A DNA stretch of 64,000 bases from Candidatus Mediterraneibacter pullicola (GTDB taxonomy: Bacteria; Bacillota; Clostridia; Lachnospirales; Lachnospiraceae), in contig DXAK01000008.1 in NCBI GenBank assembly GCA_019117065.1, positions 62,001 to 126,000 on the forward strand, given 5' to 3'. A program made the translations under genes and the position numbers. Shown in pieces: positions 35,771 through 44,808 of the stretch (the first letter of the stretch is position 1; each line of letters starts with the position of its first letter). A model generated the notes under the pieces. It was given only the letters and a program-made list of their open reading frames with translations. It was not told the origin of the DNA and made no database searches.

Positions 35771-38160
35771 TCTCCGTTTTCAGGCGGTCTGTTCCAGAAT
35801 TCTCTCATACAGGCAGTGAGGGTATCTTTGCTGCATGTCCGGCACCCATCCCATTCTCTCGGGAAGATCTCCCGGTACTGCCTCCGAGAGAACCGGTCGT
35901 CCAGAAGAAGAATCACTCCCCTGTCCGTCTCTGTACGGATCACCCGCCCGGCAGACTGCAGCACTTTGTTCATCCCAGGATAGAGGTAAGCGTAGTCAAA
36001 TCCTCTCATTCCCATCCTATCAAAATAGTTTTTCACAATCTCTGTGTCATTGCACACCTGAGGCAATCCTGTTCCCACAATCACCGCTCCGATCAGCCTG
36101 TCGTCGGTCAGATCAATTCCTTCAGAAAATATCCCGCCCATCACGCAGAAACCGACCAGACTGTTTTCCCTATCTTCTTCAAACATTTTGAGAAACGCTT
36201 CTCTCTCTGCCTCCCGCATGCTTTGAGACTGGATCACAGAATCTATCTTTCCGGCAAAGGAAAGGAAATACCCGTATACCTCCTCCATCACTTTATAGGA
36301 AGGGAAGAACGCCATATAGTTCCCCTTTCTCCCTTCCGCCGCCGTAACGATATACTGCGCGATACGCTCGTACATATCCGCGCCGCGCATAGTGTATCGC
36401 GTACTCACATCCCTGCCCATAAGCAGGAGGCGGTTCTTCGCAGGGAAAGGCGTCTTTGCATAAATCGCGTAATCATCTTTCTCCACTGAGAGCAATTCTT
36501 TATAATAATGAATCGGAAGAAGGGTTGCCGAGAAAAATACAGTTCCCGCCCCGTATTCCAGATAGGACTGCAGGTTCTGCGCTGGGTTTACACAGAAAAG
36601 GCGCACCTTAAACCGGCCGTCAGCCTCCAGCTCACTGTATACTACATAGTTCTCGTCCATAATATCATGGATGCTGACAAAAGACCTCACATGGAAATAC
36701 AAATCCAGCACCTGATCCCTCTTCTCCTCCTCCATGGGTTCCTCAAGAAATCTCTCTATCTCTGTCAGAAGGTTCATCAGCTTGAGCGCAATATGGGAGA
36801 CGCTGTCTAATACCACGTAGTCCTCACACTCCCGCTTCAATGCTAGAAACAGACGATTCACTTCCTCTAATTTTTTCGCCAAAGGAGGAGAATCCGCCCT
36901 TATAAGCCGCCTGATCTCCAGAAGATCCTCCTTGTAAAGCTGGGCGCTGTACATCTCCCGTCCCCGCTCCACCAGATTATGGGCCTCGTCGATGAGAAAA
37001 ATGTAATTTCCGTTCCCGCCCTCTGTGAAGAACCTTTTCAGATGAGCAGCCGGGTCAAACGCGTAATTGTAATCGCAGATGACCGCGTCCGTCCATGTAG
37101 AGATATCCAGAGACAGTTCAAAAGGGCACACTCTGTATTTCTGTGCCTGCTCTTCAATTGACTTCCTGTCGATCTCATTTTTTCCTGTGAGCATATCAAA
37201 CACCGCATCATTGACACGGTCAAAATGTCCTTTTGCATACGGGCACGCGTCCGGGTTACAGACAGTCTCCTCACAGAAGCATATCTTATCTTTTGCCGTC
37301 AGAGTGATGACCTTCATGCGAAGCCCTTGATCCCGAAGGGTTCGGAACGCATTCTCCGCCACAGTCCGGGTGATGGTTTTCGCAGTCAGATAGAATATTT
37401 TTTCTCCAAGGCCTTCCCCCACAGCTTTGACTGCAGGAAATACAGTAGACATCGTTTTCCCCACCCCTGTAGGGGCCTGTATGAAAAGTTTCTTTTTGCG
37501 CAAGATCGTCCGATAGACTGCCGCCACCACATCCCGCTGCCCTTCACGGTAAGGGAAAGGAAATTCAATCTGGCGGATAGACGCATCTCTCTCCCCCTTC
37601 CACTCAATCTGGAATCTTGCCCATTTCTCATAGCTCCCGGCCAGATGGCAGAACCACTCTTTTAGTTCTCCTCTCCCGTACACAAAATGAAAACGCCGGA
37701 TCTCCTCTGTGTCCAGATGACAGTAAGTCATCTGAACGCCGATCTGATCAAGGTCATGCTGTTCTGCATAGATATACGCATAGCACTTTGCCTGCGCCAG
37801 ATGAACATTCACCGGCTGCTCAATATAGGAGAGGTCCTTCAGCACACCCTTGATCTCATCTATAATTACACGGGGACCTTTTTCATCTGCTCCCGGTTCT
37901 TCTTTTATGATAATTCCGTCCGCCCGTCCTTCCACCTGGATATAGAAATCTCCGCAGTCAGACAGGGTCTTAAGCCCTACCTCTGCATGGTACTCCGGCC
38001 CCATGCGCCGCTGGATCTTACGGTGCAGACGCCCTCCCATGAGCATGGTGTCCTTATCCATGCCCCCTGACCGCCGGTTATCTATGTCGCCTTCACGCAG
38101 GATGAACTCCACCAGATTCCTAACGGAAATCCGGACAATATTTTTTTCTTCTTCCAACAA
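35767..38160 (-). CDS. XPD/DinG-family DNA helicase with N-terminal nuclease-like domain
   Basis: A 797-residue superfamily 2 helicase. The N-terminal part (about 10-140) resembles a PD-(D/E)XK nuclease, with VEGRADGII and VIIDEIKGVL. Walker A is QAPTGVGKTMSTVF. Four cysteines (CFCEETVCNPDACPYA) look like the XPD/DinG iron-sulfur site, and the DEAH box is FLIDEAHNLVERG. The C-terminal helicase lobe ends with GRVIRTETDRGVILLLDDR. The likely start is a TTG (38160) with AAGGCGG upstream. It lies 36 bases after the DUF4130 repair gene, so a DNA repair role is likely. Confidence 0.85.
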   Translation of the reverse strand: MLEEEKNIVRISVRNLVEFILREGDIDNRRSGGMDKDTMLMGGRLHRKIQRRMGPEYHAEVGLKTLSDCGDFYIQVEGRADGIIIKEEPGADEKGPRVIIDEIKGVLKDLSYIEQPVNVHLAQAKCYAYIYAEQHDLDQIGVQMTYCHLDTEEIRRFHFVYGRGELKEWFCHLAGSYEKWARFQIEWKGERDASIRQIEFPFPYREGQRDVVAAVYRTILRKKKLFIQAPTGVGKTMSTVFPAVKAVGEGLGEKIFYLTAKTITRTVAENAFRTLRDQGLRMKVITLTAKDKICFCEETVCNPDACPYAKGHFDRVNDAVFDMLTGKNEIDRKSIEEQAQKYRVCPFELSLDISTWTDAVICDYNYAFDPAAHLKRFFTEGGNGNYIFLIDEAHNLVERGREMYSAQLYKEDLLEIRRLIRADSPPLAKKLEEVNRLFLALKRECEDYVVLDSVSHIALKLMNLLTEIERFLEEPMEEEKRDQVLDLYFHVRSFVSIHDIMDENYVVYSELEADGRFKVRLFCVNPAQNLQSYLEYGAGTVFFSATLLPIHYYKELLSVEKDDYAIYAKTPFPAKNRLLLMGRDVSTRYTMRGADMYERIAQYIVTAAEGRKGNYMAFFPSYKVMEEVYGYFLSFAGKIDSVIQSQSMREAEREAFLKMFEEDRENSLVGFCVMGGIFSEGIDLTDDRLIGAVIVGTGLPQVCNDTEIVKNYFDRMGMRGFDYAYLYPGMNKVLQSAGRVIRTETDRGVILLLDDRFSRRQYREIFPREWDGCRTCSKDTLTACMREFWNRPPENGD

Positions 38161-38196
38161 CTGTATGCTTCCGCCTTTTACCTAATGATGCTTCTA

Positions 38197-38988
38197 TCAT
38201 AATCTGATTTCCGGCTTTATGCAAGTCTGTGTCATTTCTGTCATATGGGGCCTGTAACGCAAGGGGAGATGGTTCTGCTGGCATCTTGGATTCTCTCGTT
38301 CTTTAATGGAGATGGATTCAAAAAAACCTCTCCAGAGCCGTTCATATTCCCGCTCCTTGTCCGACACCTTTCCCGCCGCTTCATGATCCAGCGTCTCCCC
38401 CCACACAAGACCCCACTCCTCCCTTGCTCTATGGACAAGAAACACTTGATGTGTCCTGTCATAAATCATCCAGTTTTCAAGAGGAAAACGATCAGCAAAG
38501 TGATCGGCAACACAGGTCAGAACCTGAGCTTTTGGTGTGATTTCTGAAAATAGAATCCCATTCTCCAGCTCCCGGAAGCGGATGAACTCTTCATACATAT
38601 GAGCCTCATTGGACACGCTCCTGCTAAGAGCGAACACCTTCGCCACATCTGGGTGGCTGAGATGATCCATGATCTTATGACTGTCCCTGATGTCCCGTGA
38701 AGCCTGCATAGTCTTAAATACCGCCGTCCCCTTTTCCCCATCATCCGCAAGCAAAGCATGATAGATATCCCAGTAGGTGTTATATCCCATGTGACGCTTG
38801 ATCATTCTCTCCAGGCGCAGCGCCTTCTGCTCGCACTCAGCCACGGTCCGGTACTCGCAGAAGAGTTGCTGCTGTGTCTTTCCCCTGATCTCGATTCCCG
38901 CGTCGTTATCCCTGTTCTCTTTCCACGCGTCATGGAGAGCAGAACAAAGACCGGTTACGGTATCCGTGCAAATATAGATCTGTCTCAC
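38197..38988 (-). CDS. DUF4130 DNA metabolism protein (TIGR03915)
   Basis: A 263-residue protein of the TIGR03915 family, which occurs next to the radical-SAM family TIGR03916. The DUF4130 part includes MIKRHMGYNTYWDIYH and later SNEAHMYEEFIRFRELENG and ERFPLENWMIYDRTH-like residues. DUF4130 is also found fused to UdgX uracil-DNA-binding proteins, which suggests a role on damaged or modified DNA. I chose the GTG at 38988 because AAGGAGGAG lies just before it; an ATG-type start further up lies inside the radical-SAM gene. The gene is SOS-controlled through the upstream promoter. Confidence 0.82.
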   Translation of the reverse strand: MRQIYICTDTVTGLCSALHDAWKENRDNDAGIEIRGKTQQQLFCEYRTVAECEQKALRLERMIKRHMGYNTYWDIYHALLADDGEKGTAVFKTMQASRDIRDSHKIMDHLSHPDVAKVFALSRSVSNEAHMYEEFIRFRELENGILFSEITPKAQVLTCVADHFADRFPLENWMIYDRTHQVFLVHRAREEWGLVWGETLDHEAAGKVSDKEREYERLWRGFFESISIKERENPRCQQNHLPLRYRPHMTEMTQTCIKPEIRL

Positions 38989-39007
38989 GCCGCGCTCCTC
39001 CTTTTCC

Positions 39008-40330
39008 TTAAAACACAACCGTGCCGCTGCCGAAATTAACGTCGTCAAAGAGCGATATCTGCCGGTATGTCATCCCGTCCACTCCTTCCGGCAGCCTTTC
39101 CTTTGTGTTCAGAAGATTTCTTGTAATATAGTCCTCATCCAGCCTGACCGGATACATCGTCTTGCCCTCGCAGGTGATGAAATACAGCGCCCTCTTTAAC
39201 ACGACTCCCATCTTCTTAAGATCCTCAAACCGAAGAGTGCCCATCCGGCGTGCTTTCACGATCCGCCCCGCAGATTTGTATCCGATCCCCGGCACCCGCA
39301 AAAGAGTGCGGTAATCAGCCCTGTTGATCTCTACTGGAAAAACATCCAGATGTTTCAGCGCCCAGCAGCACTTCGGGTCGAGAAGCACATTAAAATTCGG
39401 ATTTTCTTCATCCAGCAGTTCATCCGCCTCAAAGTGGTAGAACCTAAGAAGCCAGTCCGCCTGATAGAGACGGTGCTCCCGCAGAAGGGGCGGTCCCTGA
39501 TCGCGGATGGACGGCAGCGCCTTATCCTCATTGACCGGCACAAAGGCAGAGAAAAACACCCGTTTCAGGCCAAATTTCTTATACAGTGATTCCGTCACGT
39601 GAAGAATCTGGTAATCTGTCTCCGGCGTAGCCCCGACGATCATCTGCGTGCTCTGGCCCGCAGGGACAAACCGGGGAACATTCCGGTACAGTGTGATCTC
39701 CTGCCTGTTCTCCTTTGACTTCTCCTGCACGAACCGCATGGGGGTCAGGATATTTTTCCGTGATTTGTGAGGAGCTAACAGGCGCAGGCTCTCCGCTGTG
39801 GGAAGCTCCATATTCACGCTCATCCTGTCCGCAAGATACCCTGTCATCTGTATCAGGCGCTGATCCGCTCCCGGTATGGCTTTCACGTGGATATACCCCT
39901 GAAAATTGCGCTCGCGGCGCAGCTTGTACAAAGTGGCGTAAATCAGTTCCATGGTGTAATCCGGGCTTTTGAGTATACCAGAGCTCAAAAACAGCCCCTC
40001 AATATAATTTCTCCGGTAAAACTCCATCGTTAGGTCACACACTTCATCCGGGGTAAAAGACGCTCTCACCACATCGTTGGAAGACCGGTTGATGCAGTAT
40101 TTGCAGTCATAGATACACTCATTTGTAAACAATATTTTGAGCAGGGAAATACATCTGCCATCCGCTGAGAAGCTGTGGCAGATACCCGCCTTCCTGCAGT
40201 TGCCTATGCCTGTACCGTCATTTTGTCTGTCCACGCCGCTGGACGTGCATGAAACGTCATACTTCGCCGCATCAGATAGAATATTCAGCTTCTCATACAA
40301 TGGCATCTCCGACTGCATCTTGTCTTTCAT
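39008..40330 (-). CDS. Radical SAM DNA repair/modification protein (TIGR03916)
   Basis: A 440-residue radical-SAM protein. The cluster motif is CIYDCKYC near residue 87, and further cysteines precede it (NCRKAGICHSF and GRCISLL). A helix-hairpin-helix region near residue 345 (LRVPGIGYKSAGRIVKA) is a non-specific DNA-binding motif. The family is annotated as putative DNA modification or repair, with no proven reaction. The ATG at 40330 has GGGGTGG upstream. It is followed by DUF4130 and the helicase gene, and two SOS boxes lie at the promoter. Confidence 0.85.
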   Translation of the reverse strand: MKDKMQSEMPLYEKLNILSDAAKYDVSCTSSGVDRQNDGTGIGNCRKAGICHSFSADGRCISLLKILFTNECIYDCKYCINRSSNDVVRASFTPDEVCDLTMEFYRRNYIEGLFLSSGILKSPDYTMELIYATLYKLRRERNFQGYIHVKAIPGADQRLIQMTGYLADRMSVNMELPTAESLRLLAPHKSRKNILTPMRFVQEKSKENRQEITLYRNVPRFVPAGQSTQMIVGATPETDYQILHVTESLYKKFGLKRVFFSAFVPVNEDKALPSIRDQGPPLLREHRLYQADWLLRFYHFEADELLDEENPNFNVLLDPKCCWALKHLDVFPVEINRADYRTLLRVPGIGYKSAGRIVKARRMGTLRFEDLKKMGVVLKRALYFITCEGKTMYPVRLDEDYITRNLLNTKERLPEGVDGMTYRQISLFDDVNFGSGTVVF

Positions 40331-40349
40331 CTCTTCCACCCCTTTCATT

Positions 40350-40399
40350 CGAACATTTGTTCTATTTCACAGTGTAGCACATATGTTCGGTTATTGCAA
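40350..40399 (-). promoter_or_regulatory. LexA-controlled promoter with two SOS boxes
   Basis: Minus-strand -35 TTGCAA (40394-40399), 17-base spacer, -10 TACACT (40371-40376). Box 1 (40350-40363) reads AGAACAAATGTTCG on the minus strand, one mismatch from the Firmicutes consensus CGAACnnnnGTTCG, and lies just downstream of the -10. Box 2 (40377-40390) reads CCGAACATATGTGC and fills the spacer. LexA bound at either would block transcription. Confidence 0.85.
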
Positions 40400-40456
40400 G
40401 GAGGAAATAAAAGGATTTCTGGAAAATGAAAACAGAGTCCTGTCCTGACGATAAAA

Positions 40457-40536
40457 TATCCGCAGAGTTATGCTGTATGGGCATTAGAGAGAACACAACG
40501 TTTCCAAGCCACAGCACAGTCACAATTCTGCGGATA
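40457..40536. terminator. Large hairpin between ptsI and the radical-SAM gene
   Basis: Arms TATCCGCAGAGTT (40457-40469) and AATTCTGCGGATA (40524-40536) pair around an inner TGCTGT / ACAGCA stem. It is about 55 bases past the ptsI stop and has only a weak T-run. It may be the ptsI terminator or a structured spacer. Confidence 0.5.
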
Positions 40537-40591
40537 GTATATGTTATAAAAATAAAGTTTATTGTAGATTTTCAACCGATTTTGCCGTGTA

Positions 40592-42214
40592 CTACTCACA
40601 GTCTCTGATCCGTTTCCTCAGCGGAAGCACCATTGCCGGCGACACGGAGAGCTCATCCAGCCCCATCTTAAGGAACTCTTCCGTAAGTTCAAGATCAGCT
40701 CCCAGCTCACCGCAAATACCGATCCATTTTCCCTCGGCATGAGCATTGTCCGCCGCCATCTTAATCATAGCAAGCACTGCCGGGTGATGCGGGTCGTAGA
40801 ACGGATCCAGCTTAGAATTCTGACGGTCAATCGCCAGAGTATACTGGGTCAGATCGTTTGTACCAACACTGAAGAAATCCACTTCCTTCGCCAGCTCGCG
40901 GCTGATCATAACAGAAGCCGGCGTCTCGATCATCACACCAAGTTCAACTTCGTCTCTGTATGGGATTCCCTCTTTTTTCAGTTCCTCTTTCACATCCGCG
41001 ATGATCGCTTTGATCTTGTGGATCTCTTCGATAGAGATAATCATCGGGAACATAATAGAAATATTTCCATACACTGCCGCACGGTACAGGGCGCGCAGCT
41101 GTGTCTTAAAGATCTCTGGTCTTGTCAGGCAAATGCGGATCGCACGATAACCAAGCGCCGGATTTTCTTCCTTATCAAGCCCGAAGTAGTCTACCTGCTT
41201 GTCCGCGCCTATATCCAGTGTCCGGATAATGACTTTCTTGCCCGCCATATTCTCCGCAACCTGCTTATACACAGAAAACTGCTGCTCTTCTGTGGGAAAA
41301 TCCGTATTCTCCAGATACAGGAACTCACTACGGAACAGACCGATTCCGCCCGCGTCATTTTTGAGCACCGCTCCAACATCAGATACATTTCCAATATTGG
41401 CGTATACATTGATCTTCTGCCCGCTCTTTGTGATATTCTCCTTGCCCTTGAGCTGCTCTAAGAGAGCCTTCTGTTCCAGATCCTTCTGACGCTTCTCCTG
41501 CATCACTTTCATCGTCTCTTCGTCCGGCTCAATGTAAATCGTTCCTGTAAATCCGTCGATAACCGCTATCTTCCCGTCATATTCGGCAAGAAGCTCCTCT
41601 CCGAGACCGATCACCGCCGGTATATTCATTGTACGTGCCAAGATCGCTGTGTGAGAGTTTGAGGAACCATACATTGTGGCAAATCCAAGCACCTTGCTCT
41701 TGTCGAGCTGTACGGTCTCACTAGGTGCCAGATCATCTGCCGCAATGATGCACGGCTCGCGCATCTCTTTCATGCCGCTGTCCACGCCGCACAGGATATC
41801 CAGAACACGCTCAGATACATCCTTTACGTCCGCCGCGCGCCCCTGCATGTAAGCGTCGTCCATGGCCGCAAACATCTGGGCAAAGTTGTCTGCCGTAGTA
41901 GCCACCGCGAACTCTGCGTTGACCTCCTGCGTGCGTATGATATTTTCAATGGATTCTAAGTAATCTAAATCTTCCAACATCATCTGATGGATCTCAAAGA
42001 TCATTGCGTTCGCTTCTCCTACGTCCGCAATCGCCTTGTCATACAGGCCTTTAAGCTGAGATATCGCCGTATCTTTTGCATCTTGGAATCTCTTCCACTC
42101 AGCATCTACATCATCGACATGTGTCCTCTTGATCACTTTGTCGTTCCTTTTATAAAACATCAGTTTTCCAATAGACACACCGCCGAATACACTTTTACCG
42201 CTTATCGTGATCAT
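40592..42214 (-). CDS. ptsI: PTS enzyme I (phosphoenolpyruvate-protein phosphotransferase)
   Basis: A 540-residue enzyme that takes phosphate from PEP and passes it to HPr for sugar uptake. The phosphorylated histidine is in GSSNSHTAILARTMNIPAV near residue 190. The PEP-binding half has GIGLFRSEFLYL and FFSVGTNDLTQYTLAIDRQN. AAGGAGATTAAGCC precedes the ATG. It follows ptsH by about 20 bases. The length is slightly below the usual 570 but all motifs are present. Confidence 0.97.
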   Translation of the reverse strand: MITISGKSVFGGVSIGKLMFYKRNDKVIKRTHVDDVDAEWKRFQDAKDTAISQLKGLYDKAIADVGEANAMIFEIHQMMLEDLDYLESIENIIRTQEVNAEFAVATTADNFAQMFAAMDDAYMQGRAADVKDVSERVLDILCGVDSGMKEMREPCIIAADDLAPSETVQLDKSKVLGFATMYGSSNSHTAILARTMNIPAVIGLGEELLAEYDGKIAVIDGFTGTIYIEPDEETMKVMQEKRQKDLEQKALLEQLKGKENITKSGQKINVYANIGNVSDVGAVLKNDAGGIGLFRSEFLYLENTDFPTEEQQFSVYKQVAENMAGKKVIIRTLDIGADKQVDYFGLDKEENPALGYRAIRICLTRPEIFKTQLRALYRAAVYGNISIMFPMIISIEEIHKIKAIIADVKEELKKEGIPYRDEVELGVMIETPASVMISRELAKEVDFFSVGTNDLTQYTLAIDRQNSKLDPFYDPHHPAVLAMIKMAADNAHAEGKWIGICGELGADLELTEEFLKMGLDELSVSPAMVLPLRKRIRDCE

Positions 42215-42235
42215 GGCTTAATCTCCTTACCTGAT

Positions 42236-42493
42236 TTATAAATTCTCCTTGAAGAACGCTTCTAATTCTGTGATCGCTGTATCCTCGTCATCTCCCTCGA
42301 CTGTAATCGTCACTTCCTCACCTGTCTTCACGCCAAGGCCCATAACGCCAAAGATTCTCTTCGCGTCGGCTGATTTCTCACCCTTTGTGATCTTCACAGC
42401 CGACTGATAACCTGCCGCCTGTTTTACAAGAATACCTGCCGGTCTTGCGTGGATCCCCTCCGGATCTGTGATCACATATTTGAATTCTTTCAT
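42236..42493 (-). CDS. ptsH: HPr-like phosphocarrier protein lacking Ser46
   Basis: An 85-residue HPr with the active-site His15 in EGIHARPAGIL. The regulatory-site region reads SADAKRIFGVMGLGVK, so position 46 is Arg where Firmicutes HPr has Ser (NLKSIMGVMSLG in Bacillus). HPr kinase could not phosphorylate this protein there, and P-Ser-HPr-dependent CcpA signalling would need another HPr or Crh. AAAGGAGGACATGTAGTT precedes the ATG. It is the first gene of ptsHI. Confidence 0.93.
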   Translation of the reverse strand: MKEFKYVITDPEGIHARPAGILVKQAAGYQSAVKITKGEKSADAKRIFGVMGLGVKTGEEVTITVEGDDEDTAITELEAFFKENL

Positions 42494-42531
42494 AACTACA
42501 TGTCCTCCTTTGATTTCGTAATTCTTCTATC

Positions 42532-42560
42532 AGTATATACCACATCTACTGATTTTTCAA
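42532..42560 (-). promoter_or_regulatory. ptsHI promoter
   Basis: Minus-strand -35 TTGAAA (42555-42560), 17-base spacer, -10 TATACT (42532-42537). The -35 overlaps the last codons of cysK, and no cre-like site is evident. Confidence 0.75.
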
Positions 42561-43504
42561 TCGCTGTTTTCAGCATCTTTACTAAAGAGAAGCGTGGAAA
42601 GATATCTTTCTCCCGTATCCGGAAGAAGGGCTACAATTGTCTTGCCTTCATTCTCTGTTTTTTTCGCTTCTTCAATAGCTGCATAAAGAGCCGCACCCGA
42701 TGTAATACCGACCAGAACCCCTTCTTTTTCCGCCAGAAGCCGCGCCGCGCCATAAGCCTCTTCTTCTTTCACCCGGATGACCTTGTCATAGATCCCGGTA
42801 TCCAAAATCTTAGGGATGAACCCTGCGCCAATGCCCTGAAGACCGTGAGGACCGGGCTGTCCTCCTGAGAGTACCGGGGATTTTTCCGGCTCCACAGCGA
42901 TCACCTTCACAGAAGGTTTTTTCTCCTTCAGATATCGTCCGTTTCCTGTGACTGTACCTCCGGTCCCTGCGCCCGCTATGAAAATATCTACAGCGCCATC
43001 CGTGTCCTCCCAGATCTCCGGTCCGGTGGTTCGATAATGGGCGGCCGGATTCGCCTTATTCTCAAACTGTCCAAGCACAATAGCATTGCCGATTTCTTTT
43101 TCCAATTCAGTCGCTTTTTCGATCGCGCCTTTCATACCCTTCGCGCCTTCTGTCAAAACGATTTTGGCTCCGTATCCAAGCAGCAGTTTTCTTCGTTCGA
43201 CACTCATTGTCTCCGGCATCACAAATATGGTTTTATACCCCTTTGCGGCAGCGATTGATGCAAGACCAATCCCTGTGTTTCCGCTGGTCGGTTCGATAAT
43301 AGTCGCGCCTTTTTGAATCCTGCCAGATTGTTCCGCATCTTCGATCATGCTCAGCGCCACACGATCCTTCACGCTTCCCGCCGGGTTAAAATATTCCAGT
43401 TTCACAAGCACCCGCGCCTTTAAGCCTGCTTCCTTTTCTATATTTCCCACTTCCAGAAGCGGGGTTCTTCCGACAAGTTCCGTAACACTTTTATAAATAT
43501 TCAT
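42557..43504 (-). CDS. cysK: Cysteine synthase A
   Basis: A 315-residue PLP enzyme making cysteine from O-acetylserine and sulfide. The PLP lysine is in PAGSVKDRVALSMI near residue 43. EPTSGNTGIGLASIAAAKG and GAGTGGTVTGNGRYL are the substrate and phosphate loops. Its ribosome site AGGAG lies in the last codons of metY. In Bacillus, CysK binds CymR as a sensor, and the operon here places both in one unit. Confidence 0.96.
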   Translation of the reverse strand: MNIYKSVTELVGRTPLLEVGNIEKEAGLKARVLVKLEYFNPAGSVKDRVALSMIEDAEQSGRIQKGATIIEPTSGNTGIGLASIAAAKGYKTIFVMPETMSVERRKLLLGYGAKIVLTEGAKGMKGAIEKATELEKEIGNAIVLGQFENKANPAAHYRTTGPEIWEDTDGAVDIFIAGAGTGGTVTGNGRYLKEKKPSVKVIAVEPEKSPVLSGGQPGPHGLQGIGAGFIPKILDTGIYDKVIRVKEEEAYGAARLLAEKEGVLVGITSGAALYAAIEEAKKTENEGKTIVALLPDTGERYLSTLLFSKDAENSD

Positions 43505-43506
43505 AT

Positions 43507-44790
43507 CTATATCTCCTCAAAAGCTTGTTCAAGATCTGCCAAAAGGTCCTCAATATGTTCTGTTCCGATAGAAACTCTGACTGAATTCGGTCTGATCCCT
43601 GAATTCTTAAGTTCCTCCGCTGTCATCTGCGAGTGCGTAGTGCTCGCCGGATGGATGACAAGGGATTTCACATCTGCCACATTCGCCAGCAGGGAAAAGA
43701 TTTCCAGCCGGTCAATGAACTTTTTCGCATCTTTTTCAGTCCCGTTAATCTCAAATGTAAATATGGATGCCCCTCCGTGCGGAAAATATTTTTTGTAGAG
43801 TTTATGGTAAGGGCTGTCCTCAAGCGACGGGTGATTCACCCTTGACACCTTTGGATGATCCTTTAAAAATTTTACGACTTTCAATGTGTTCCCCACGTGG
43901 CGCTCCACTCTAAGCGACAGTGTCTCCAGCCCTTGAAGGAAAAGAAAGGCATGCAGCGGGGCTGCGGATGCTCCCATATCTCTTAAGAGTACCGCGCGGA
44001 TCCTTGTGACAAAAGCCGCCGCTCCTGCCGCCTCAGAAAATCTCACCCCATGGTAACTGGGATCCGGCTCTGTGAGCTGCGGATATCTTCCTGACGCGAC
44101 CCAGTCAAACGTACCGCGCTCCACAATCACTCCGCCGAGAGCCGTTCCGTGTCCTCCGATAAACTTAGTCGCAGAATGGACGACAATATCTGCCCCGTGC
44201 TCGAAAGGCCGTAGAAGATATGGCGTGGCAAAGGTGCTGTCCACGACGAGAACGATCCCATGGGCATGTGCAACATCCGCAATTTTTTGGATATCTGCAA
44301 GATTTGCATTAGGATTACCAATGCTTTCAACAAAAAATGCCTTTGTGTTTTCCTGTATTGCCGCCTCAAAACCCCCTTCCTTATCCGGATCTACAAAAGT
44401 GGTTGTGATACCCTGTGCTCTCAAGGTATGTTCAAGAAGGTTATAGCTGCCCCCGTATATATATTTTGACGCTACGATGTGATCCCCTGACTTTGCCAGA
44501 TTTTGAAAGGTATATGTAATTGCCGCCGCTCCGGAAGCTACCGCAAGAGCCGCGCTCCCGCCTTCCAGCGCCGCGATCCGCTCCTCGAATATCTGCTGGG
44601 TCGGATTGGTCAGCCTGCCGTAGATATTGCCCGTGTCAGCCAGACTAAAACGGTCCGCCGCATTCTGACAATTTTTAAATACATAAGAAGTTGTCTGATA
44701 GATCGGCACCGCCCTTGCATCCGTCGCCGGATCCGGCTGTTCCTGTCCTGCGTGTAACTGTAATGTCTCAAATCTCCAATCTTTTCTCAT
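43507..44790 (-). CDS. metY: O-acetylhomoserine aminocarboxypropyltransferase
   Basis: A 427-residue PLP enzyme of the Cys/Met gamma-elimination family that makes homocysteine from O-acetylhomoserine and sulfide. It starts ETLQLHAGQEQPDPATDARA and has the PLP lysine in VVHSATKFIGGHGTALGG. Length and N terminus separate it from MetB/MetC. AAAGGATTATGGAGA precedes the ATG. It lies between the Rrf2 regulator and cysK, giving both routes of sulfide fixation in one operon. Confidence 0.93.
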   Translation of the reverse strand: MRKDWRFETLQLHAGQEQPDPATDARAVPIYQTTSYVFKNCQNAADRFSLADTGNIYGRLTNPTQQIFEERIAALEGGSAALAVASGAAAITYTFQNLAKSGDHIVASKYIYGGSYNLLEHTLRAQGITTTFVDPDKEGGFEAAIQENTKAFFVESIGNPNANLADIQKIADVAHAHGIVLVVDSTFATPYLLRPFEHGADIVVHSATKFIGGHGTALGGVIVERGTFDWVASGRYPQLTEPDPSYHGVRFSEAAGAAAFVTRIRAVLLRDMGASAAPLHAFLFLQGLETLSLRVERHVGNTLKVVKFLKDHPKVSRVNHPSLEDSPYHKLYKKYFPHGGASIFTFEINGTEKDAKKFIDRLEIFSLLANVADVKSLVIHPASTTHSQMTAEELKNSGIRPNSVRVSIGTEHIEDLLADLEQAFEEI

Positions 44791-44808
44791 TCTCCATAAT
44801 CCTTTCTC

